DNA of 64,000 nucleotides, taken from assembly GCA_010279815.1 (NCBI GenBank), contig QEOQ01000274.1, positions 172,674 through 236,673 on the forward strand, read 5' to 3'. The DNA is from Brachionus plicatilis. Lineage: Eukaryota; Rotifera; Eurotatoria; Ploima; Brachionidae. The notes under the pieces were generated by a model that made no database searches, was not told the origin of the DNA, and saw only the letters and a list, made by a program, of their open reading frames with translations. A program made the translations under genes and the position numbers. Below are positions 1 to 12,500 of the stretch, in pieces (position 1 is the first letter of the stretch; every line of letters starts with the position of its first letter).

Positions 1-3000
1 CAAACACTAGCAACACAATTTTTTTTTTTTTTTCATTTTTAATTTGTGTGTGTGCACTCGCTTTTGCTTTCGACGACCTCAGTTCAAGGTCGTTCAAAAA
101 TTATTTTCATTTAATTATTCAGCTATTTTCTATTTAGATGCGCACACAAAATTGGATTGGCTTTTTGTCACGTTTTTTGTGAGCTTTGGCGGTTCAGTTG
201 TAACTTTACTTTTGAAAAATAAAGAAAAAAAATTAAACAAAAAATAAAAAATTTGTGATATGACACGCAGTCATAGCACTGGAAAAAGTTAATTCTAAAA
301 TGTCAATCAAAGAAGCAATGCTATAAATTCGGGACGAATTTTTTCGACCGAGGGGCATATGTGATATGACATGCAGTCATAGAACATTCTAAAATATTTA
401 AATTATTTAAACATGTTCTCATGGAACAATCTTTAATGTTTTTAATTATTTAAGTTAAATAATATGTTATTTGTTTTTTATTATTTTATATAATTTATGA
501 ATTTTAATATTCTATTACTTAACTTTTAATGCTGAGTTTCTTAAATATTAATTAAGGAGAATTATTATAAATAGTCTCTACATTTTTATTGATAATATAA
601 TAAAGAAAATATCAAACAACGATCCACTTTAACTATACTCCAGCCTCACAAATTTTTTTTCCTTTGCTAAATGTGTTCTTGAATTTTTTTTTAAACTAAT
701 TTTTGTATTTTTGAACTGTTTTCAAAAAAGGACGAAAAAAGTTCGATTTTTCTCAATTTTGGCACAATGAAAATAATTTTACATTTTTAAATTTTGATAT
801 TTTTAGATTTTCAGATTTTTGTGCAATGATTCAGAAATTTAAAAAAACTTTATTTATTTATCAAAATGAACAATAACATTTTTGTGAAATATGGCGCAAA
901 AAATCTGAAAAATGAAATTTTTAAATTTTAAATTTTTTACATTATGACTCAATTTTCGTGTATTTTTTTTAGAATTTAAAATAAAAATTTTAGTTAGAAA
1001 GCCACTAGGAAGAAAGAAAGGTTCTACGAATAAATCGAAAAAATTATTTTTTTAAAATTTTTTTATTCTCTTTTTTGTCTATTAAAATTAACATTTTGAG
1101 GTCTATGTTAGACCATGCACCATATATCCTACTTATGGTATTAAAGCATGCGTCCCTAAACAAGGGGATTCAGTATGACTCAATTTTCGTGTTTTTTTAG
1201 AATTTAAAATAAAAATTAAAAAAAAATTTTTCACTTTTTAAAAATTTTTACTTAACTAAATAAAACGTGAATTTCCGAATTTTTACGCTAATTCACGTAA
1301 AATTAATTCTGTGAAAAAACGAAAATTTACGTAAATTTTAGTTAATTCAAAAAAGACCAAAAATCTGAAAAAATGAAAATGTAAAAATTTTAAATTTTTT
1401 ACACATTACGCCTCAATTTTCGTGTTTTTTTTAAAGATTTTAAATAAAAATTTAAAAAAAAAGAATTTTCGCTTTTTACTAAATTTTTACTTAGCTAAAT
1501 TTTAATTTGATAATGTACCTTCGATCTTAAAAGATCAACTTCAAACAAATTATTCAAGAAAATTAAAATGGAATTTACGGAATTTGGATAAATTAGTACA
1601 AAATTTATCTAGATCAAAATTTGATGAATTGACATTTTCTTATTTTTTTTGCAAAATTAATTAAAAATTTAAAAAATCAATTTTCTTTTTAATCTGTATT
1701 TAATAATATAAACTTAATTTACAAAAGAGCGTGTAAATTATTCGATAAATTTGATTTATTTAACAAAAATTTTAAATATAAATGAAAAAAATTTAATTTA
1801 AATTAGATTTCTTATATTTTTTTTTAATGTTAAATTTGAATTTTATTTTAAAAAAGAATATTTTGGAATTTATTTTTATTTTTAAATAATCAAATAAATG
1901 ATGTGTTAATCAGTCTTGAAAAAGCTGTTGATTTACCTTGAATATACCAAAATGAAAGTTAATATTTTATGAAATATTGCGCAAATTAAATTAGAATTCA
2001 AATTAGAATTTAATTAAAAATTTTTTTTGTTTTTTACTTAATTTTTACTTAACTAAATATAACGTGAATTTCCGAATTTTGAATTCATGTAAAATTAAAT
2101 TTGTGAAAAAATGAAAATTTACGTAAATTTTAGTTAATCAAAAAGGCAAAAAAAACGTAGATTTTTCTCAATTGTCGTCTTTTATTTTTTTTTAATTTTA
2201 AAATTTATTTTTCGCTTTTTTCAAAATTTTTCGTTAATTTTAGTTAATTCAAAAAATTCCAAAAAAACAAAGATTTTTATCAATTTTTGTTTTTTTTTTT
2301 GTTTTTTTTAGAATTTTAAGTCGACGTCAATTGATGAATAAATGTTTTTTTTTATGGAATATAAATGATTTTCATAGAATAATGCAAAACTTTTTTAGGA
2401 TTAAAATTAAATTTTATTTAAAGAATAAAATGTGTCAATATAATACAGTTAGTCGAATCTTCTCCTTAATCGCTTAGGTTGTCGAAGAATTTTTTTTTTT
2501 TAAGATACACAAAATTACGATAATGAAATAGGGTAAAAAAAAATAAAAAAAATAAAAATAGAATACAAAATGAATAATAATTATTGTAATTCAAAAATTT
2601 AACATATTAAATTTGAATTTTTTTCAGATTTTTAATCAAACCCCTATTTTTGTCTTATTTTTATCTTGATACTTATTTTTACTTTTAAATTTTTTTACAT
2701 CGCTTTTAAAGGCTTATTATTTTTAATCAAATTTTGCATTAGAAACTTAAAAAATACAATTAGAAAAGAAAAATATAATATAATTAAAATGGAAATTTAT
2801 AATGAGTTATATTTTTCATCTTTATCTTCTGATTAAACTCTTAAATTTAATTCATGGATTGCTAGACCTCATCCAAATACAGTATGCTGCAAAAATTTAT
2901 AAATTTTTTTGTTATAAGCGAAATAATAAAAAAAGCGTTATTTTTATTTTTTTGCTTGTCACCAATCCAAAAAAATAAAACAAAACAAAAGGTGATAAAA

Positions 3001-4087
3001 AAATCCAAAAAGAAAAAATCGATGCAATTAATTAAAAAAATAAGTTCAAAAATTTAGAAATTTTTAATTATTAATAATTTAATTATACGTGAAACGTCGT
3101 AAAATTACCTAAAAACAGAAAATCATAGACGTACATTAGAAACTTAAAGTGAAAAAAAATAATTATTTTTCTTGAATTTTGTCCCAAAATTTTGAAAAAG
3201 TCAAAAAATGTCAAAATTCTAAAAAAAGTTTTTATTTTTTGAATTTTTACTTTCTACGTAATTTTACGAAATTTCGCGTAAAATTACGCAAAAACAGAAA
3301 ATCATGTCAGTACTGTTGGTATTAAATTTTGAAATCTCTAATGCAAAAAATAAAGACAAAATAATTCATGGAAAATTTATCATAGAATTTTTTGTTTCAG
3401 AAAAACAATCTCTTGGAATGTTTCATAGATAATAAATTGGCAAAATTTAAATTTTCGTGGAGTCTTCTAAAAAAATGAAAATTTTTTACGAAAAAAAATT
3501 AATTTCTCGAGTAAATTTTTTGTCTTAATATTTTTGTAAGTCATAATCATTGCAAATAATTTTTAATTTTGTTCCAAAAAAAGCATTATATTTATTCAAA
3601 GTTTGTGTTTTTTTCCAACAACAAATTTTTTCATCAAACCAACTAATCCCTCTTTGCGGCCATTGTCCCTAGTAAAATTTAGAATAAAATTTTTTATTTT
3701 TGGAAAAAAATAATAGACAGAGTTAGGTTTTTTAAAAAAAAATTCAAGTCCGGACTTGGACTTTACTTAAAACTTGGAACTTTTAAACAACTTTGATAAT
3801 AGATGATGATTTCGTTTTATCAACTTAATTAGTAAAATTAACTGTTTTCTTAAACTTTGTGTTTATGTTTTTATTTTTTAGGCTCTTTATTAAAATATGA
3901 GAGGGTTTTTTTAAAGCGAAAAAAAATCGATTGAACCTCTTTTAGAGTAATCAATCTTGATAATTTTGATTAAAAAATCTAATTAAGAAACACTCATTAA
4001 AAATTCTAAATAGAATTTATAATATGAAAATTTAATTTTAAATTATTGATGGAATTTAAAATCAATAAATTTTTTATTTATAGAGAA
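1..4087. other. AT-rich intergenic stretch with degenerate repeats
   Basis: I see no supportable gene here. The stretch holds a direct pair of a short motif (GTGATATGACAYGCAGTCATAG-like, at about 256-277 and 361-382). It also holds several degenerate blocks rich in ACGTAAAATT and its complement (about 1240-1480, 2030-2320 and 3060-3310), which look like decayed foldback repeats. A relic of the right end of the CAGAGTTG hAT family lies at about 3744-3795. The 67-codon open frame near the start is low-complexity, and I do not regard it as a gene. Confidence 0.5.
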
Positions 4088-4160
4088 GGCGTCGTGGCTT
4101 AGTGGCTAAAGCGCCTGTCTAGTAAACAGGAGATCCCGGGTTCGATTCCCGGCGATGCCT
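4088..4160 (+). tRNA. tRNA-Thr (anticodon AGT)
   Basis: The 73-nt sequence folds into a full cloverleaf. The 7-bp acceptor stem pairs 4088-4094 with 4153-4159, allowing one G-U. The 5-bp anticodon stem (4114-4118 with 4126-4130) holds the loop CTAGTAA, giving anticodon AGT at 4121-4123. The T arm is CCGGG/CCCGG around TTCGATT, which also serves as the B box. There is no intron. The base after the acceptor stem (4160) is T. A run of seven T follows directly. AGT, read with inosine at position 34, is the standard eukaryotic tRNA-Thr. Confidence 0.95.
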
Positions 4161-4166
4161 TTTTTT
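4160..4166 (+). terminator. RNA polymerase III terminator of the tRNA-Thr
   Basis: Seven consecutive T immediately follow the last paired base of the tRNA. This is the usual Pol III termination signal. Confidence 0.8.
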
Positions 4167-4328
4167 AATAACATTACTTTAATAGGCAGTCAATTTAAAT
4201 TAAAATTAAATTTTTTTTTGAGCTGTAAGATCTTCTGATAATGGTTAAACCGAAAAATAATGAAACAAAATGTCATAATTAAAAAACATGAAAATTGGGA
4301 CTTGAAAAAAAAAATTATAAAAAATTAA

Positions 4329-4424
4329 ATATTCTAATAAATTTAAGTCTTTATGTTATCAAATTTTAGCTCTAAAATATTCTAATAAATTTAAGTCTTT
4401 ATGTTATCAAATTTTAGCTCTAAA
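4329..4424. repeat. Perfect 48-bp tandem duplication
   Basis: Two abutting 48-bp copies (4329-4376 and 4377-4424) are identical by eye. They lie in non-coding DNA about 170 bp downstream of the tRNA. The identity suggests a recent duplication. Confidence 0.85.
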
Positions 4425-4949
4425 AAAATATCAGTTGATTATCAGATTATCGGTTGGATCAATATTTTAAAATTTTGCAATACAAAATAATTTAACATAT
4501 TTTAATTAATATTTAAATATAATTGGAAGAGTTAATTTGGATATCTTAAATAGAAGTTTAAATTTGCCTTTAAAGTTTTAAAAAAAAAAGATTATAGAGC
4601 AATCAACAAAACATCAATTAGAAAAATAAAAGCTTTTATTCAATAATTAAAGTGGTAAACATTAAAAAAAGTTAATTTCATCATTTTTGTTAATACTTAT
4701 ATGAATTACATTTTGATCATTAGATCATGATCTGATCATGAACTTCAAGTTGCCTTTTTGGCAATTCTTTTTTGATGCTTTCGTACATCTTTTACTAACA
4801 ACTTACCGAAAATTCAACTTTATGATATAATTCATATTTTTTTAAAGCTAGGATCAGCCTGATTTTAAATTTTGAAAAAAATTGGGTAAGGTCTTGTCCA
4901 CTCTTATAGCAAATTTAACTAAACTTTTGTGCCGTTTTTTATTCTACAC

Positions 4950-5197
4950 CAGAGTTGATTAAAAGTCACAAGTTTTAAATCAAGTCCGGACTTTTTTTTC
5001 ATTCAAAAGTTCAAGTCCAGGGTTTACTATTTTGAATACTGAGAAGAAATTTATGCTAAAATTGCAAGAAAATTCTGATATATGGCAAATCTATTGCATT
5101 AGACAACCCAAGAGTATATAAATTTTTTGATATGTAGCCTGATCTAGCAAATTTAAGTCCAGACTTGGACTTTTTTTGGGACTTTTAAACAACTCTG
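4950..5197. mobile_element. hAT-type MITE, CAGAGTTG family
   Basis: The left end begins CAGAGTTGATTAAAAGTC and the right end finishes with the complement (GACTTTTAAACAACTCTG). The element is flanked by a perfect 8-bp target duplication, TTCTACAC (4942-4949 and 5198-5205). CA...TG ends plus an 8-bp duplication are typical of hAT transposons. The interior carries many AAGTC/GACTT pentamers and is shared with copies at 39514-39777 and inside the larger element at 46336-48306. There is no open frame, so it is non-autonomous. Confidence 0.85.
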
Positions 5198-5520
5198 TTC
5201 TACACCCATTATCTTTATGATTCAATTTTATTTTGTTTTTTTACTAAGCTTTGTGTTTTATTCACTTTTTATTCAAAAAAAAAAATTTTCAATTCACTTT
5301 TTTTTACAATCACTCTCAATATCTTATTCAATCAATAATAAATAATTTAATACAATTTAATATTTTTTTTATTGAATAAAAAGAAAATTAAAAATTTTTC
5401 TAACTATTTCACTTTATTAATTAATTCACGTGAAAACTTCAACCCAGTCTCTATTTTCGTATATTTGGGATTTTTTGGTTTTTTTAATTTATTAAAACAA
5501 TCGATTTAGAGTCTTTCAAA

Positions 5521-5628
5521 ATGAACATTTCAAAAGGGAAAACCTTAAAATTTTTAAGACAATTAATTAGACGAGCAAAGGATAGAATCGTCGGCAACAC
5601 TCGGCTTAAGGTTTGCTGCCAGGATTAA
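5521..5628 (+). CDS. Possible 35-residue ORF of unknown function
   Basis: A short ATG-to-stop frame encodes a basic peptide (about MNISKGKTLKFLRQLIRRAK, then ending KVCCQD). Its base composition is less AT-biased than the surroundings, which is the only reason to list it. I recognise no family. It could be an exon, a micropeptide or chance. It lies about 960 bp beyond the 3' end of BARX on the opposite strand. Confidence 0.2.
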   Translation: MNISKGKTLKFLRQLIRRAKDRIVGNTRLKVCCQD

Positions 5629-6521
5629 TTGATTTTTTTTTTATTCTTACATTTCTTATGATCAATATATATTTTTGTTAAAATTATGATTTCTATTGAT
5701 CCAATCCAGAGATGGTCAAAATTCAAGTCTGGACTTTGACTTTAAATTTTTATTTTTTTGAATACAAGTTAAAATTAAAATTTATAATTAAAAATTTTTA
5801 TTTTAAATAAAGTTTAGTTCTCGAATTTTAATGTTTTCAAATAACATTTCATCATTTTTTAATTTTTCCAAGTTATTTGCAACATTTATTAAGCTTAAAT
5901 ATAAATAAATATTCATTTTCATAATTTTTTTAATTAAGTTAAAGAAGATTTAAAAATTAGAAAATAATTTAGTTGTCAGACTTTGACTTTTAACGATTCT
6001 GACTATTTTTCTTGAGATTTTGACAGCGGGTTTTCTGAAAGTTTCTTCTTACTTTCCTACGTTATTTGATCAAATTAACAATGTTCGGTGGAAAACTCGT
6101 TTTGTAGATTTTCTGAGAAAAATATGGAATGCTTTTATGTGAAGCAGAAATAATTTTTTCTGTAATTTTATCATTTAGTTGATCTATTGTGAGGGAACTT
6201 TCAGTGATATTCACTATTTGAGAATTTAAAATCTCGCCAGTTAGCTTTCTTATAGTTAAACTTTTTAGCTGCTGATTTATTTTCTAATTGATAGCCCATA
6301 GAAATCGATGCTTCGATTGGGAAATGTACTGTAGTTCTTCTAATTAAAATCAACCTCTTCAGTGTATCCAATCAACAATATAATTTGTATTCACAAGTTA
6401 TTTTTTGATTATTAAATTTATTGGTTTATTGAATTGATAGAAAATAAACATCGATCCAATCACTAGGCAAAAAAAAAGCAAAAATAATTAATTACACTTA
6501 TCCGCTTGTTAATTACAAATT

Positions 6522-6527
6522 TTATTA
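6522..6527 (-). promoter_or_regulatory. Poly(A) signal of BARX
   Basis: AATAAA on the minus strand, about 65 bp beyond the BARX stop codon. Confidence 0.6.
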
Positions 6528-6590
6528 GGAAAAAAAAATAGAAAAAAAAAATAAAAACTTAACACTCTGATCAATAAAAATACACATGAA

Positions 6591-9500
6591 TCAATTATCT
6601 GCTCTAATAGTGGCTCGCTCTTGGTAACACTGCTGACATATGGCGTGACTGTGCTTGTCGTTCTCATCCTCCACATCTATCTCTTCACTCAGTTCAGACT
6701 CGCTTGAATAATCGTTGATATTGATGGACTCCTGGCTCATGTTCGACTGACTGTCGCATGCATTTTGTCCAGAGGCTTTTGCAGCGGCGGCCGCCAAAAT
6801 CTCCGAAAAACTAGGTATGGAATTTTTTTTTGGCCGGCCTTTAGGCTTAGTGGGCGCCTGTCGGCAGCCGTCCTTCAGAACCTTTTTCTTCCACTTCATT
6901 CGCCTGTTCTGGTACCACGTTTTGACCTGGAGCTGCGACAAGCCCAACGATTCGGCCAGCTGAATTCGGTCCGGAGTCGACAAGTACTTTTGATTCTCGA
7001 ACCTTTTCTCCAGCCCTATGAGCTGCATGTCCGTGAAAACGGTGCGTGTTCGCCTGCACTTCTTATGATGCATCAGCGAGTTGAACAAAGTGGCCAGATG
7101 AAGCTGCTCTTCGCTCGAGCCGCGAAGACACATGGGCAGCTGAGCTTGGCTCTCAGTCAGCACTGACGAGATCGCTATGGACAAAAATTAAATCCCTGCT
7201 CATTTAACAACCCTTATATCAGAATTGTTTTAAGTCACAATGTTTAAGTCAAGTCAAATTTTTTTATGGAAATATCGGAAGATTATAGTTAAGATTGTCA
7301 GAAAAAAAAATGTCATTTCTGACAATTTTAACAAAGAGATAGCGATAATTTTTTTATTTGGTTTATTTTATTATAGAAATTATTTAAGCTATTGAAAATG
7401 TACCAATTATTTGAACAAGCAGGTTCACTTGGATTATAATTTGAAATGACGACCCAGTGATTTTTAGCATGAGCAACTCGGATAAAAATTGATTCATCAA
7501 GTACATCAGGATTAAAAGAAGGACCCTCAATTGAAAAATAATGGGGCATAAACAAACCATTTGAACCATATTTTTTAAATATAATGTTTTGGGATTCTGT
7601 TATATGCAAATTATTTAATTCTTGGTTTTTATCGAGCTTTAAAAGATCTAGAGAAATAGGAACCCGCTCTAAGTCGAGGAACTCGCTGTGAGTGTATCCT
7701 GTGCGTTAAACGTATAATTATTGCTCACTAAAATTTCCTTTACGCTTGTAAAAGCTTTAGGTCTTGCCTGTTATGTGACCAGTTGGTCCCTTAATATGTG
7801 ACCAGGCAATATTATTTATTAGGTAAAAATGTTTATAAATAATTTAAACCTGGTCACCTAAATAAACATTTGGTCACGAAAATTTTGTAATTGGTCACAT
7901 AAATTTCTTTTGAGTTAGATAAAATTTAATTGTAATTATAATAAAATAATTGCAATTGCAACTATACTTGCAAGATTTGATTTTTTTTTCATTATTGTTG
8001 ATGTAATATGAAAATTTTTTAAGCGATGATGTAAAATTGAAGTTATATTAATAACAATCAAAAAGTTTTTACTATTATTTAGAAAAAAATGGAAAACGAG
8101 AATGATGAAAAAAAATTTTTTAACAAACTTGTAGATTTAGGCTTAATGTTTACTGTACAAAAATGTTCAAAAGAAAATTGTAGAAAAAAAGCTCAAATAT
8201 GAACCTAACAACTCCAAAGCGTTCTAAGGGTTCAAAAAATTGCCTCTTGACTTATAAAAATTACTCTTGGCGATGTAACAGTTGTACAACGTTAAATTTA
8301 TTTAATTTTTATAATTTTAAATTAATATTTAAATTGGTCACGTAAATAAAAAACCTGGTCACATAAATTTAATAACTGGTCACTTAAATAATAAAATTTA
8401 TAAAATTTATTTGCACAGATTTAGAATTCAATTTAATTTAATTAATATTCAATTTTCAGTTAATTTAACAAAAAAAAACGTTATATCTTCTAATAAGAAA
8501 AAAGTAAAAACAAAAATCAGGATTGGTTTGACATTTTTTTTTCTGACAATTTTGATTTTTTTTACATTCTGACCTTTTTTTTCTGACAATCTTAACCATC
8601 TCTTATACAGAAATTGAGAAAGATTTGAAAGAGATGATAACAACTGAGGAAAAGTTAACTGCACATGTTCAAACAGCTGTAAATAAGTCAAGCTGGGTAC
8701 AAAATTAAATATTTTAAGAATACTGAGCTCAAAATGCTAAGAAGTAGCTAATGACTATTTATGAAGCCACAGTCTGATTTACTATAATTTAATGCTAAAT
8801 GAATCTAATGTCAAATCGTTGAATAAGAAAATAGTGTCAAAAATAAAATCTATGTAGCAGCTATCGACTAATCGACTCGATAAAATACTATTTTTATTTA
8901 ATAGAATATTGTATGTTGAATTATCTTAATCATTTTTTTCCTAGATTAAATTAAAAATTTTTGATTATTAATAATCTAGAAATAGAAACCGCTTATTTAC
9001 ATAATAAAATTTAAATTTTCCAAAAACAAGTTAACCGTATCAAGTTATGTTGAATACCCAACTCCATTGTGTAACTGCTATCTTACTATTTCTTCTTTCT
9101 TTCCTGAAATGTTTAATACTTAAACACTTTGCACATGTCACCTCTTACAATTTGTCAATTTTAATTGTCTTTTTATTACATTTTAACTTATTTTAATTTT
9201 ATTTTTTCTTGATTTTTATTTTTATTATTTTTTTTAATCCAAAGGAGATTTAGCTCGGAACAAATAAAACAAATAAATAATAAGTTAATCATTCTTTTAC
9301 CATTCGAAAAAAAAATTAATCAAGATATATTATTACGAGTAATTTCGGAATCGAGAATATAAAAAACTCTGGCATCGTGAAATTTCATACAAAACTTCCA
9401 ATACAAAAATTAAAAAATCTTAAAACTTTTGTTCTAAAAGTCAAAAACTTGTTCTGTAAATGAAACATGCAGAAGTCTGCAAAATCTGTGCAAATTCTGC

Positions 9501-12500
9501 AAAATTGCACCCTATTTAAAAGTATTAAAAATAAAGCGGAATTTATTTGCACAGATTTTGCAGACTTCTGCAGAAGGTGAAACAACAGTTGTTTCACTTT
9601 GTTTCATTTACAGAACAAGTTTTTGACTTTTAGAACAAAAGTTTTAAGATTTTTTAATTTTTGTATTGGAAGTTTTGTATGAAATTTCACAATGTCAAAA
9701 ACTCTCATCCCATTAAAATTATCGATATTGGTGGAAATCTGACATTAGATGCTAACACAAAAAAGGCTGAAAAAGAGTTTAAAAAACAATTAACAGAAGA
9801 ATACATAGCTGTTACTACCTCGAAGGATATGGAAGATGAAGTAAAACGCATGTAGTGAGCCAGTGGGAGTTAATCAAGAAAATGTATTTCAAAAAAGATC
9901 GAGACGCTGCAATGTTTAATTACGCAAAAAAATTGCTGAAAAAGTACAAGTTCAATTAGCATCTAAATCATGATCAATAAACAAATACGGCGAGACCCAA
10001 AGTTACCTCTAGAATTTCTTATTTGTCATTTTAATAATAGAATTTAAATTAATTTATCATTAGATTATATTTTATTTTGAAAATTAACAATAAATAAATT
10101 TAGCATTATTTTCTAAATCTACTTTCAAATGAGTCAAATAGGAAGCTTCAAGTTATTCAAAATACAGCTATTCAATATTAAAACTGAAAATGGACACTTC
10201 TCTAGAACAACTCCACCATCTAGCCTTAGATAAACCAAATACGCATAGAAAAGACAATTGTCTTTTTGATCTCAGTGAGAACTATATCAGGTGTGGTCTG
10301 AAAAACTTAGTACCTCTGGTAACTAGACTAGTAAAAGAATATAAAGCTGTAATTAGCTCTAAAGAAATATGCAATCTTGCAACACCATTGTGTGGTTTAT
10401 ACCTCCTAATTGATTAATATTTCCCTTATCTTCCTTAATACTTGAAAAACTTCAATCTCCTTCAGTTCTGAACAACCAATTATTAACATTGTTAACTTAC
10501 CATGTATTCAAAATATATACAACTAACGGAAACTTTTTATTTTTTTTCTGAAGGAGCTTGGCTCGATCAGAATTTACTAAATAAGTAAATAAGATAATAA
10601 ATTTGTTTTTTGAAAATAAAATATTTAGGCATTATTTTTTTAACATTAAATTTTTGACATTAGAATCATTTAACATATTTTACAGAAGACCCATAGTCTT
10701 ATCACTAATACTGAGAAACACCACTAAACTTGGCTCACGGTATTTCAACATTTTTTTTGTTTTGATTTACCGAATTGTGAAAAGGTGGAGTCGGAATTAA
10801 TACCTTATTATAAAAAATGTTGAAAACCTGTCAATTGTAATAATTTATTACAAAATTTAATTTGAAAATTTAAAAAATTGATATTTTAAATACATGAATG
10901 AAATAGACTTAGAACTTGCTTTTGAATGAAAATATTAAAAATAAAATAAAAAAAAATAAGTGTCAAAATGAGTTTTAAATTTGTGCCTACGTCTCGAAAA
11001 GGTAAAACTCTATTTTAATCAGCTACCTTAATTAACTATATTACAAACTAAAACCAAAAGACCCAATTTCGGGTAAAAATAAAAAGTACTAATTGCAAAA
11101 TGCAATTCTTCAATGTTAAATTACTGATATGTTGCTAATAATTGTAAATTATGTAAATTTTATTAGACTTAAACTTTTATGATTGAGTTAAAAATTAACA
11201 AATAAAATTCCTTATAATAAATTATATTCAATAATTTTGTTTTATTTTACTTTATTTTTCACACTTCTTCTATGAAAAAGCAGTTGCGGTTGGATAAAAA
11301 AAATGTTGAAATACTGCAGAGCCCATTAAACTTACTAAACACTATCTCCAATCTAGAACCTTTAGAAGCGGGAATCGAAAGTTTAATAAGTAGTTCTGAT
11401 TGGAGTAGAAGTGATAAAAAATTTATTTAAAAAAAACTATTTATACACTTTTATCTACTTCTTTGCTTTATATTTAATTTTTGTTCTTTTTTTACTTTGA
11501 AAATTATTCTTTAATTCTGAACGGAGAGTTATCTTTCTTCAAGCAGCAGACCCTAGGTCACATTCTAAATAAATAAATACTTAGGCAAAATGAGAAAATT
11601 TTGCAAAAATTATATCCTTACAATTAAAAACATTATACTTTATAATTGTAAAAGATTTTATTTTTTTCAATTTTTTTTTATTTATTTCTAATGAAAAGAC
11701 CACCCTTAGGCCCCTATTGAGTTGTTTAACTTGAATATCTTGTTGTTAAATTTTTTCAAATAATTTTGAATGGGTGAGGTAGAAAAACATTAACTATAAA
11801 AATCTTAAATAGTTAGTTCTAATGTAATAATACTTAATTTAGACTGGATCTATTTAAAGAATTGTTTTTAAAAAATAGCTTAAAGCTTCCAGTTTGAAAA
11901 AAATATAAGATTTTTACAACTAATAAAGATAAAAAATTTATGATAAAATATATGTAAATTTACGTGAAAAAGTTAATTCGTCTAATTGAGCATTTAATTA
12001 TGCACATCGAAATAAAAATTTAATTGGTATTTTTAATAAATAATGAATCAATTCAGCTAATTAGAATAAATTTTAAAATTTAGGATTTGAATTTATGCTT
12101 TTTAGCCGAATATATAATATGCCTAATATAAAATCGATTATATGTTTTTTCTCTTCAATTAAATCAATATTTTGCTATTAGTTTTATTTTCTTTATTTAT
12201 GTTTTTTTTTTATATTTTTATATGCTTCACTCTACTTGTCTCATCTTGAATTCAAATAACAAAGTCTTAATATTTTAAAATTTTAAATGAATACTTTTAT
12301 ATAGAATTTAAATAAATAAAGTGTGAATCAATCTGAAAGATAGAAGCATTCGCCTGTTGATTAACCTAGAAAATATTTAATAAATAATTAATATGAACAA
12401 TGAATAGTTGGCTTAAAGAAAGGACTCAGTTCCATTTCAAACTAGCTAAATTCACATCATCTGTTTAGAATACTTTGTCTGAAAAAGATAAAAAGAGTAC

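Larger units (their letters stand above)
7289..8595. mobile_element. Candidate DNA transposon delimited by 21-bp inverted repeats
   Basis: A 21-bp sequence beginning TTAAGATTGTCAGAAAAA at 7289-7309 recurs as its exact complement at 8575-8595. Beside the left copy is a second, inverted copy of the core (7319-7332), so that end alone can form a hairpin. I could not define a clean target duplication. Inside lie a protease-like fragment (minus strand) and a Merlin-like relic, so this is either one decayed element or nested insertions within the BARX intron. Confidence 0.5.

Noticed and set aside
44..247. 67-residue frame at the left edge
   Set aside because: No motif or gene signals, and it lies in repeat-like AT-rich sequence.
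6765..7166. 133-residue plus-strand frame opposite the BARX homeodomain exon
   Set aside because: It has no recognisable motifs and the opposite strand is a clear homeodomain, so it is a GC-driven shadow frame.
7760..8395. GGTCAC repeats considered as a CRISPR-like array
   Set aside because: Repeats are short, occur in both orientations, have irregular spacing and lie at the ends of a transposon in an animal genome.
9661..9855. 64-residue frame starting in the 9371-9696 foldback
   Set aside because: Its first codons belong to the MITE arm and the rest is short and unmatched. It could be a relic of the host sequence, but nothing supports a gene.
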